The notes beneath the pieces are model-generated. The model saw nothing but the letters and a program-made list of their open reading frames with translations. It did not search any database and had not been told where the DNA came from. From contig NZ_NSJB01000016.1 of NCBI RefSeq assembly GCF_002285265.1, positions 1 through 36,448 of the forward strand: 36,448 nucleotides of DNA, given 5' to 3'. This document shows, piece by piece, positions 29,635 to 36,448 of the stretch (its first letter is position 1; every line of letters starts with the position of its first letter). Source of the stretch: Vandammella animalimorsus (lineage in GTDB: Bacteria > Pseudomonadota > Gammaproteobacteria > Burkholderiales > Burkholderiaceae_C). The position numbers were made by a program, and so were the translations under genes.

Positions 29635-31806
29635 ATGTCCGACCTTGCCTCTTCCCCCAACCCGAATGCTGCGGCGCCCTTGCTGTGGCAGCAGCATGGC
29701 CCGGTGTTGGCGCTGCAGTTGCAGCGCGCGCCTGTGCTGGCCGATCAGGCCGTCGTGTGCGCCGCCCTGCAGCAGGCGCTGCAACAGGCCCAGGACGATG
29801 CGGCCACGCAGGCCGTGCTGCTGCTGGCCGGCCCCGCCTGGGATGGCGCGCTGGACGCTGCGGCCGTGCAGGGCGATGCCGCGCGCACGCCCGATGGCCA
29901 GGCGCTGCGCGCGGCCTGCCAGGGCATCGAAGCCTTTCCCAAACCCGTCATCGCCGTGCTGCAGCAGCGCGTGCAAGGCGCGGGCCTGGAGCTGGCCCTG
30001 GCTGCGCACTACCGGCTGGCCTTGCCTTCGGCCCGTTTGGCATGGGCCGATTGGGCGCTGGGCTTGCCGCCGGCTGCGGGCGGCATGGCGCGCGCGCTGC
30101 GCTGGATGGGCGCCGAGGCCGCCGCCGCATGGCTGCTGGGCGGCAAGGCGCTGACGGCGCAGCAGGCCTGCGATGCCGGCCTGGTCGATCAGCTGCTGGC
30201 CGATGGCGACGATGCCCTGGCCGCTGGCCTGGCCTGGGCCGGGCAGTTGTTGGCGCAGCAGGCTGGGCCGCGCCCGGCCTCGGCCCAGCTGTTGGCATCG
30301 CCTGAGCAGGCTCTGGCAGAGCTGGACGCGCAGGAGCAGGCGCAGCGCAAGAGCAGCCGCGGCCTGCAAGCGCCCGGTTTGATCCTGCAGGCGCTGCGCA
30401 CGGCTGTGCAGCAGCCCTGGGCGCAGGCCCTGGCGGGCCAGCAGGCCGTGTTCGAGCAAGCCCGCGGCAGCGCCCAGCACGCCGCGCTGCTGCATGCGGC
30501 CTGGGCCGAGCGCGCCGCCGCGCAGGTGCCAGAGGCGCGCGCCGCCGCGCCGCGCCCAGTGCATTGCATCGGCGTGGTCGGCGGCGGCACCATGGGCGCA
30601 GGCATTGCCGTGGCGGCGCTGAATGCAGGCCTGCTGGTGACCATGATCGAGCGCGATGCCCAGGCCCTGGCGCGTGGCCAGGCCAATGTGGAAAAGGTCT
30701 ATGACGGCCTGATCGCCAAGGGCCGCATGAGCGAGCAGGCCAAGGCCGACACCATGGCGCGCTTTGCCGCCAGCACCGATTACGCCGCGCTGGCCGAGGT
30801 GGATCTGGTGATCGAGGCCGTGTTCGAGGATCTGGCCGTCAAGCAGGCTGTGTTTGCCCAGCTCGAGCGCGTTTGCAAGCCCGGCGCGGTGCTGGCCACC
30901 AACACTTCTTACCTGGACATCGACGCCATCGCTGCGGCCACGGGCCGGCCGCAGGACGTGATCGGCCTGCACTTCTTCAGCCCGGCGCACATCATGAAGC
31001 TGCTGGAGATTGTCGTGCCCGCGCAGGCCGCGCCGGATGTGGTGGCCACCGCCTTTGCACTGGCTGCGCGCATGAAGAAAACGCCGGTGCGCGCCGGCGT
31101 CTGCGATGGCTTCATCGGCAACCGCATTCTGGCTGTGTACAAACAGGCGGCCGACTACCTGATGGAAGACGGCGCCAGCCCCTACGAGATCGATGCTGCC
31201 GTGCGCGGCTTTGGCTACCCGATGGGGCCGTTCCAAGTCACGGATCTGGCCGGGGGCGACATCGGCTGGGCCACGCGCAAGCGCCGCGCTGCCACGCGCG
31301 ATCCGCGTGCGCGCTATGTGGAGATTGCCGACCGCATCTGCGAGCGCGGCTGGTTCGGCCAAAAGACCGGGCGCGGCTTTTACCGCTATGTCGAGGGAGC
31401 GCGCAGCGGCCAGCCCGATGAGGAGGTGCTGGCCATCGCCGCTGCCGAGCGCGCGCGCAAGGGCATCACGCCGCGCAGCTTCAGCGCCGATGAGATCATG
31501 CGCCGCTACATGGCCGCCATGGTCAACGAAGGCGCCAAGGTCGTGCAGGAAGGCATTGCGCTGCGCCCGCTGGACGTGGACGCCGTGTTCCTGGGCGGCT
31601 ATGGCTTTCCGCGCTGGCGCGGCGGGCCCATGCACTGGGCCGATGCGCAAGGGCTGCAGACCATCCTGGCCGACATCCAGGCCTTCGCCCAGGAAGATGC
31701 GCTGTTCTGGCAGCCTGCCCAGCTGCTGCAGCAACTGGTGGCGCAAGGGCGCAATTTCGCCAGTCTCAATGCCGCCGCAGCCACCACGGAGGAGCAGACC
31801 CCATGA
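29635..31806 (+). CDS. Bifunctional enoyl-CoA hydratase / 3-hydroxyacyl-CoA dehydrogenase (FadB/FadJ-like)
   Basis: A 723-residue fusion used in beta-oxidation. Residues 1-290 are the crotonase-type part, residues 308-723 the dehydrogenase. The NAD-binding motif GVVGGGTMGAG starts at 313; His446 in GLHFFSPAHIMKLLEIV and the following Glu458 form the dehydrogenase catalytic pair. The hydratase part is degraded: Glu119 is kept in GAGLELAL, but the second catalytic Glu is Asp139 (AWADWALG) and the first oxyanion segment, normally GADI-like, reads GPAWDGALDAA. Dehydrogenation is therefore more secure than hydration. AAAAGG lies upstream of the ATG. The next gene overlaps by four bases. Confidence 0.92.
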   Translation: MSDLASSPNPNAAAPLLWQQHGPVLALQLQRAPVLADQAVVCAALQQALQQAQDDAATQAVLLLAGPAWDGALDAAAVQGDAARTPDGQALRAACQGIEAFPKPVIAVLQQRVQGAGLELALAAHYRLALPSARLAWADWALGLPPAAGGMARALRWMGAEAAAAWLLGGKALTAQQACDAGLVDQLLADGDDALAAGLAWAGQLLAQQAGPRPASAQLLASPEQALAELDAQEQAQRKSSRGLQAPGLILQALRTAVQQPWAQALAGQQAVFEQARGSAQHAALLHAAWAERAAAQVPEARAAAPRPVHCIGVVGGGTMGAGIAVAALNAGLLVTMIERDAQALARGQANVEKVYDGLIAKGRMSEQAKADTMARFAASTDYAALAEVDLVIEAVFEDLAVKQAVFAQLERVCKPGAVLATNTSYLDIDAIAAATGRPQDVIGLHFFSPAHIMKLLEIVVPAQAAPDVVATAFALAARMKKTPVRAGVCDGFIGNRILAVYKQAADYLMEDGASPYEIDAAVRGFGYPMGPFQVTDLAGGDIGWATRKRRAATRDPRARYVEIADRICERGWFGQKTGRGFYRYVEGARSGQPDEEVLAIAAAERARKGITPRSFSADEIMRRYMAAMVNEGAKVVQEGIALRPLDVDAVFLGGYGFPRWRGGPMHWADAQGLQTILADIQAFAQEDALFWQPAQLLQQLVAQGRNFASLNAAAATTEEQTP

Positions 31807-32624
31807 GCGCCACCGCAACGACCGAGCCGCCATTGCTGCGCCAGCGCCACGGCGTTGTGCTGCTGCTGTCCAACAACAACGTGGCGGCGCGCAACGCGCT
31901 CACGCCCGGCTTTTACCAGGGCCTGGTGCAGGCGCTGCGCGAGGCCGCAGACGATGCCAGCGTGGGCGCGATCGTGCTCACCGGCGAGGGCGGGCACTTC
32001 TGCGCTGGCGGCGATCTGCGCCAGCTGGCGCAGCGCCACGCCATGGCGCCGCAGCAGCGCCGCGAGGAGCTCGAACGCCTCAACATCCTGGTGCGCGCCA
32101 TCGCCGATTGCCCCAAGCCGGTGATTGCCGCCGTCGAAGGCGCAGCCGCAGGCGCCGGGCTGTCGCTGGCGCTGGCTTGCGACATGCTGGTGGCTGCTGA
32201 AGACGCCGTGTTTTCCGTCGCTTACGTCAAAGTCGGTCTGAGCCCCGATGGCGGCGCCACGCATTTTCTGGCGCAGTTCCTCTCGCGCCAGCGCATGACG
32301 CAGCTGTGCCTGACAGGCGAGCGCATCAGCGGCGTGCAACTGCATGCGCTGGGCGCCGTCAACGCGCTGACGCCGCCGGGCCAGGCGCGAGCCCAGGCGC
32401 TGGAGCTGGGCCAGCAGATCGCCCAGGGGCCGATGCAGGCCATGGCCGACATCAAGGCGCTGTGCCGCATGGCCGCCAGCCAGCCGCTGGCGCAACAGCT
32501 CGAAGAAGAGGCGCAGCGCATGGTGCAGGCCCAGGGCCGGGACGAGGCGCGCGAAGGCATTGGCGCCTTTCTCGAAAAGCGCAACCCCGATTTTGTGCGC
32601 CTGCGCCAGGCGCGGCGCGATTGA
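31803..32624 (+). CDS. Enoyl-CoA isomerase/hydratase family protein, PaaG-like
   Basis: A 273-residue crotonase. The oxyanion segments CAGGDL (67-72) and EGAAAGAGLSLALACD (112-127) are present, but Ser121 replaces the first catalytic Glu and the second is also absent. Instead FSVAYVKVGLSPDGG (137-151) carries Asp149, as in PaaG and Delta3,Delta2-enoyl-CoA isomerases, which use this Asp as base. A double-bond isomerase acting on unsaturated or oxepin-type CoA esters is therefore more likely than a hydratase. The start overlaps the bifunctional enzyme's stop by four bases (ATGA), so the two are translationally coupled. Confidence 0.88.
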   Translation: MSATATTEPPLLRQRHGVVLLLSNNNVAARNALTPGFYQGLVQALREAADDASVGAIVLTGEGGHFCAGGDLRQLAQRHAMAPQQRREELERLNILVRAIADCPKPVIAAVEGAAAGAGLSLALACDMLVAAEDAVFSVAYVKVGLSPDGGATHFLAQFLSRQRMTQLCLTGERISGVQLHALGAVNALTPPGQARAQALELGQQIAQGPMQAMADIKALCRMAASQPLAQQLEEEAQRMVQAQGRDEAREGIGAFLEKRNPDFVRLRQARRD

Positions 32625-32634
32625 GGAGCAGGCC

Positions 32635-33936
32635 ATGGATGCAAAAACTCAGCCCGCCGAGCGTGCGGCCCCAGATGCAGCAGATTCCGCCGCGCCGCAG
32701 CCCCTGCCGCTGGCCGGCGTGCGTGTGCTCGACCTGTCGCGCGTGTTTGCCGGGCCGCTGTGCGCCCAGGTGCTGGCCGACTTCGGCGCCGAGGTCATCA
32801 AGATCGAACACCCTGGCCGTGGCGACGACACGCGCGACTGGGGCCTGCGCATCGGCCAGACCGAGACGACCTACTACAACAGCATGAACCGCAACAAGCG
32901 CTCGGTCACGCTGGATCTGCAAACCCCGCAGGCGTTGCAGATCATCGAGGCGCTGCTGCCGCAGATTGATGTGCTGGTGCACAACTTCAAAAGCGGCGGC
33001 GCGGAAAAGCTCGGCCTGGGCTACGAGCGGCTCAAGGCCCTCAAGCCAGAGCTGATCTACTGCGCCGTGGCCGGCTACGACAGCAGCGGCCCTGAGGCCG
33101 CGCGCCCCGGCTATGACCTGGTGATCCAGGCCGAGGCCGGGCTGATGGCCCTCAACGGCGAGGCCGGGCAGCCGCCGCTGAAATTTGGCGTGGCCGTGGT
33201 GGACTTGATGACCGGCATGGCCGCCGCGCAGGCCGTGCTGGCGGCATTGTTTGAGCGCCAGCGCAGCGGCCGTGGCCGGCTGATCGAGATGGCGCTGTAC
33301 GACTGCGGCCTGATGGTGACGGGCTACTACGGCCTGGAGGCCCTGGAGCTGGGCCACGACCCGGCGCGCTACGGCAACGCCCATCCGTCCATCATGCCCT
33401 ACGGCCTGTTCGAGGCCGCTGACGGCCCGCTCATCATTGCCGTGGGCAACAACGCGCAGTTCGAGAAGTTTTGCCTGCACGTCATCGAGCGCCCGGAGAT
33501 CGTGCAGGACGAGCGCTTTGCCACCAACGTGCAGCGCGCCCGCCACCGCCAGGCGCTGGCACCGCTGCTGCAGCAGGCCATTGCGGCCTGGCCGCGCGCG
33601 CAGTTGCTGCAGCGCTTGCGCGCGCAGGGCATCCCCTGCGGCGAAGTCAGCGGTCTGCACGAGGCGCTGAGCAGCGATCGCACCCAGCGCAGCGGCCTGC
33701 TGCAGAGATTGCCGCACCCCGTGGCTGGCACGGTGCCGGTGTTCGCGCCGCCTTACCGGCTCGACGGCCAGCGCCTGCCCATCCGCCATGCGCCGCCCAC
33801 GCTGGGCGAAGGCACGCGCGAGGTGTTGCACAGGCTGCTGGAGATGAGCGAGGAGCAATTGCAGCAACTGCAGACTCAGGGCGTGCTCAAACTGCCTGCT
33901 GCGGCTGAGGCGTCGAGCGCATCCAAGCTTTCTTGA
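32635..33936 (+). CDS. CaiB/BaiF class III CoA-transferase
   Basis: A 433-residue CoA-transferase that moves CoA between carboxylic acids without ATP. It has the opening LAGVRVLDLSRVFAGPLCAQ, then DFGAEVIKIEHPGRGDDTR and RNKRSVTLDL, all family hallmarks. The catalytic Asp is Asp161 in RPGYDLVIQAEAG. The last part contains GEVSGLHEAL and GTVPVFAPPYRLDG, the typical closing region. GAGGAG six bases before the ATG fixes the start at 32635, ten bases after the isomerase stop. In this operon it probably activates the substrate acid to its CoA ester, which the upstream enzymes then degrade. Confidence 0.94.
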   Translation: MDAKTQPAERAAPDAADSAAPQPLPLAGVRVLDLSRVFAGPLCAQVLADFGAEVIKIEHPGRGDDTRDWGLRIGQTETTYYNSMNRNKRSVTLDLQTPQALQIIEALLPQIDVLVHNFKSGGAEKLGLGYERLKALKPELIYCAVAGYDSSGPEAARPGYDLVIQAEAGLMALNGEAGQPPLKFGVAVVDLMTGMAAAQAVLAALFERQRSGRGRLIEMALYDCGLMVTGYYGLEALELGHDPARYGNAHPSIMPYGLFEAADGPLIIAVGNNAQFEKFCLHVIERPEIVQDERFATNVQRARHRQALAPLLQQAIAAWPRAQLLQRLRAQGIPCGEVSGLHEALSSDRTQRSGLLQRLPHPVAGTVPVFAPPYRLDGQRLPIRHAPPTLGEGTREVLHRLLEMSEEQLQQLQTQGVLKLPAAAEASSASKLS

Positions 33937-33947
33937 ATGGTCTGAAC

Positions 33948-33964
33948 GGCCCTGGGCCAGGGCC
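33948..33964 (+). terminator. Palindromic hairpin after the CoA-transferase gene
   Basis: GGCCCTGG and CCAGGGCC form an almost gapless palindrome just after the CoA-transferase stop. No T-run follows, so it may be a weak terminator or an mRNA-stabilising structure. Confidence 0.35.
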
Positions 33965-34041
33965 AAGCCCGCGCATGGCGTGACCCTGGCGCCAGGCACG
34001 GGCGGGATCGGTCAATCACCACCGGGGGAGGGAGCATTGCC

Positions 34042-35178
34042 ATGACTGTCATCACCGCTTGCCACGCACCGTTGCAGGCCCTGCGCCGCTGTGGTGGCGC
34101 ACGCATCGAGCGCTCTGCGCGGATTGGGAAGATGGGGGGGACTGGGCGTATGGCGCGCATGGCGCGGGCCGCCTGGGCAGCGCTGGGCGCAGCGGCCCTG
34201 CTGGCGCTGCCTGGCCTGCCTGCCCAGGCCAGCGGGCAGGCCAAGGCTCAGCAGGCGCAGGTCGGGCAGGGCGCCCAGCCCTGGCCGAGCCGGCCCGTGC
34301 GCATCATCGTGCCCTATGCGCCCGGCGGCTTCACCGACCAAATGGCGCGGCTGTTGCAGCCGGGTCTGCAGCAGCGCCTGGGTCAGCCCGTGGTGGTGGA
34401 CAACAAGCCTGGCGCCAACAGCATCACCGGGGTGGCCGAGCTGGCCCGCGCCGCGCCCGATGGCCATACGCTGGGCGTCGTCATCGCCGCCTATGCCGTC
34501 AATACCACGCTGTACCCCAAGCTGCCCTACGACCCGGCCAAGGACTTGCGCGGCGTCTCGCTGCTGGGCATCTCGCCGCTGGTGGCCGGGGTGGCCAAGC
34601 AGGTGCCGTTCCAATCGGCCGCGCAGCTGATCGAACACGCCCGCGCGCACCCGGGCAAGCTCAGCTATGGCTCGTCGGGCAAGGGCGCATCGGCGCACCT
34701 GACGACCGAATTGCTCAAATGGCGCACGAAGGTGGACATGGTGCACGTGCCCTACCGCGGCGCAGCGCCGGCGCTGGCCGACTTGATCGGCGGCCACATC
34801 GACCTGCTGCTCGATGCGCCCACCAACCTGATCGAGCACGGCGGCCCGCAAGGGCGGGTGCAGCTCATAGGCGTGGCTGGGGCCGAGCGCCTGCCGGCCA
34901 TCCCCGATGTGCCGACCTTTGCCGAACAGGGCATTGCAGGCGTTGAAGGCAGCACCTGGGCCGCGCTGATCGCCCCGGCGGCCGTGCCCGACGCCGTGGT
35001 GCAGCAGCTCGCCCAGGCCACGGCGCAGATCCTGCAAGAGCCCGCGGTGCAGGCCACGCTGCAGCGCATGGGCACTTTCCCCAAAGGCTTGCCGCCGGCC
35101 CAGACCGATGCCTTCATCGCCGAGGAAACCGCCAAATGGGCCGGCGTCATCCAGCAAGCCGGCATCACGCTGGATTAG
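34042..35178 (+). CDS. Bug-family (TctC-like) periplasmic substrate-binding protein
   Basis: A 378-residue secreted solute-binding protein of the Bug/TctC family, which is hugely expanded in beta-proteobacteria and binds carboxylates and aromatic acids. Family features are PSRPVRIIVPYAPGGFTDQMARLL, NKPGANSITGVAELARAAPDG, the segment DMVHVPYRGAAPALADLIGG and LPAIPDVPTFAEQG. The N-terminus is long: a hydrophobic signal core ending in LPAQA appears only after about 40 residues. A strong GGGAGGGAG upstream supports 34042, but the ATG at 34150 would give a normal-length signal and also has purine-rich bases before it. No tctA/B permease genes are in the window. Confidence 0.92.
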   Translation: MTVITACHAPLQALRRCGGARIERSARIGKMGGTGRMARMARAAWAALGAAALLALPGLPAQASGQAKAQQAQVGQGAQPWPSRPVRIIVPYAPGGFTDQMARLLQPGLQQRLGQPVVVDNKPGANSITGVAELARAAPDGHTLGVVIAAYAVNTTLYPKLPYDPAKDLRGVSLLGISPLVAGVAKQVPFQSAAQLIEHARAHPGKLSYGSSGKGASAHLTTELLKWRTKVDMVHVPYRGAAPALADLIGGHIDLLLDAPTNLIEHGGPQGRVQLIGVAGAERLPAIPDVPTFAEQGIAGVEGSTWAALIAPAAVPDAVVQQLAQATAQILQEPAVQATLQRMGTFPKGLPPAQTDAFIAEETAKWAGVIQQAGITLD

Positions 35179-35288
35179 GGCCTGTGAGGCCCCTGGCCTG
35201 AAGCGACCCACTGCGGTTGCGCCCCCCATCACCTCAACCCGCTGGCCTGGCCGGCAACGTGCAACGCCCCGATCGAAAGGAATCCACC

Positions 35289-36275
35289 ATGCGCCACCAC
35301 CCCAATCGCCGTGAATTCATGGGCCGCCAGCTGCTGGCCGGCCTGGGTCTGCTGACCAGCGCAGGCGCCATCCCCGCCTGGGCCACAGGCCAGTTCAGCA
35401 AGCCGCTGCAACTGATCGTGCCCTATGGCGCGGGCGGGCCGACCGATACCTTGCTGCGCACCCTCTCGGCCCAGGCGGCGCAGGCGCTGGGCCAGGAAAT
35501 CGTGATCGAAAACCGCCCCGGCGCCAATGGCACATTCGGCGCGGCGGCCCTGGCGCGGGCGCGCGATGGGCACACCATTGCCGTGCTGCCGGCAACGGTG
35601 TTTCGCGAGCCTTTTCTGACCAAGGTCGGCTTCGATCCGCTCAAACTGAGCTACATCATCTGCATGACCAACTACGTGTTCGGCTTTGCCGTGCGCCAGG
35701 ATGCGCGCTGGAAAACCTGGCAGGAGTTTGCGCAAGAGGCCAAGCAGCGCCCGGGCCAGCTGACCGTGGGCGTCACCGGCGCCACCGGCACGCCGCGCAT
35801 CGTCATGGGCGAGGTGGCGCAGGCGCTGGGGCTGGAGCTCAACATCGTGCCCTACAAGAGCGACAGCGACATCACCACCGAGCTGCTGGGTGGCCACCTG
35901 GACGCCGCGGCCATGACGGGCACGGCGGTGCAGTACATCCGCGCCGGGCGCATGAGGTATTTGGCCATGCTCACCGAGCAGCGCTCGCAGCAGTTTCCCG
36001 ACTTGCCCACCATGCGCGAGCTGGGCGCCGATACCTGGGTGGATTCGCCCTTTGGCCTGGCCGGCCCGCCGGGCATGGATGCGGCCCAGGTGCAGGCCGT
36101 GCACGATGCCTTCAAGCAGGCGCTGGAGTCCGACGCAGGCCGCCAGGCGCTGGCGCAGCTCAACCAGCCGCTCAATTACATGGGCCCCAAGGAATACACA
36201 GCCTATGCGGCGCAGAGCGTGGCCAAGGAAAAGGCGCGCGTGCAGCAACTGCGCGCGCAAGGGCTGCTGGGCTGA
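35289..36275 (+). CDS. Bug-family (TctC-like) periplasmic binding protein with Tat-type signal
   Basis: A 328-residue Bug/TctC binding protein. The start MRHHPNRREFMGRQLLAGLG carries a twin-arginine motif (RREFM) ahead of a weakly hydrophobic core and a likely cleavage after AWA, so export through Tat is predicted, unlike the Sec-type neighbour at 34042. Mature features are PLQLIVPYGAGGPTDTLLRTL, NRPGANGTFGAAALARARDGH, LNIVPYKSDSDITTELLGGHLD and FPDLPTMRELGAD. AAAGGA eight bases before the ATG at 35289 supports this start. The two Bug genes are separated by 110 bases and are not close copies of each other. Confidence 0.94.
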   Translation: MRHHPNRREFMGRQLLAGLGLLTSAGAIPAWATGQFSKPLQLIVPYGAGGPTDTLLRTLSAQAAQALGQEIVIENRPGANGTFGAAALARARDGHTIAVLPATVFREPFLTKVGFDPLKLSYIICMTNYVFGFAVRQDARWKTWQEFAQEAKQRPGQLTVGVTGATGTPRIVMGEVAQALGLELNIVPYKSDSDITTELLGGHLDAAAMTGTAVQYIRAGRMRYLAMLTEQRSQQFPDLPTMRELGADTWVDSPFGLAGPPGMDAAQVQAVHDAFKQALESDAGRQALAQLNQPLNYMGPKEYTAYAAQSVAKEKARVQQLRAQGLLG

Positions 36276-36336
36276 GCCATTGCGCTGAGTGATTGGGGTG
36301 TGAGCTATTGGGCCGAGTGATTAGAGCATTTTCGAT

Positions 36337-36448
36337 TTAATTAATTACATATCCAGCTGATCTGAAGTAATTGGCACACTCTTGAGCCGAGAACAGATCA
36401 ACCAGTTGCCCCATGCGCCGCCACAGCGCATCCACCGTGCGCTCGCCG
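36337..36448 (-). pseudogene. IS630-family-like transposase, C-terminal end only
   Basis: On the minus strand the frame enters from the right edge and ends at a TAA (36337-36339). About 36 residues are visible, including LVDLFSAQECANYFRSAGY. The ECANYFxxAGY ending is typical of IS630-family transposases. The AT-rich stretch after the stop, GAGCATTTTCGATTTAATT at about 36324-36342, probably belongs to the terminal inverted repeat, with the element boundary near a TA at about 36322. The rest of the gene lies outside the window, so its integrity cannot be judged. Confidence 0.7.

Noticed and set aside
36276-36336. Rho-independent terminator after the last Bug gene
   Set aside because: No stable stem with a T-run can be formed; the AT-rich part belongs to the IS630-like element end.

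Overview
The window is high-GC, densely coded DNA whose proteins look like those of a betaproteobacterium, most probably a member of the Comamonadaceae (Acidovorax/Comamonas/Delftia-like). The clues are paired Bug-type periplasmic binding proteins, a divergent gspC/gspG arrangement, many acyl-CoA enzymes and many ABC uptake systems. This assignment is from gene content only. Both ends of the window lie inside insertion-sequence transposase genes (IS4-like tail at the left, IS630-like tail at the right), so the piece may be a contig that broke at repeated IS copies.

Left part (1-7.6 kb): an IS4-like transposase tail, a branched-chain-amino-acid-type binding protein, an enoyl-CoA hydratase/isomerase-family protein, an EamA permease, an unusual NUDIX-TusA fusion protein, cysM, a tRNA-Leu(CAA) divergent from cysM with its own promoter and terminator, a small HTH regulator and an M20 peptidase.

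Centre (6.4-21.5 kb): fifteen genes in a row on the minus strand, several with 4-base ATGA overlaps, starting from an AT-rich divergent promoter region shared with an IclR regulator. The first block is a spermidine/putrescine-type ABC importer wrapped around a three-subunit FAD/[2Fe-2S] dehydrogenase of the opine oxidase / D-hydroxyproline dehydrogenase / HCN synthase type. The second block is a complete dipeptide-type ABC importer followed by the M20 peptidase. Together they look like a substrate-inducible uptake-and-oxidation unit for an amino-acid derivative. The substrate cannot be told from sequence.

Right part (21.5-36.4 kb): an epoxide-hydrolase-like enzyme, a second EamA permease, an acyl-CoA dehydrogenase and a partial type II secretion cluster (gspC divergent from gspGHIJK; no gspL, M, N, D, E or F follows). 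Then comes a catabolic run of a FadB/FadJ-like bifunctional enzyme, a PaaG-like isomerase, a CaiB/BaiF CoA-transferase and two Bug-type binding proteins.

The most striking non-coding feature is a family of long palindromic, MITE-like intergenic elements. The best copy is 161 bp, with perfect 15-bp outer ends, an apical 7-bp stem and flanking TTA. It sits between two permease genes of the IclR-linked operon. Degenerate copies lie between the dipeptide-type binding protein and its permease, and directly after gspK where the secretion operon stops.
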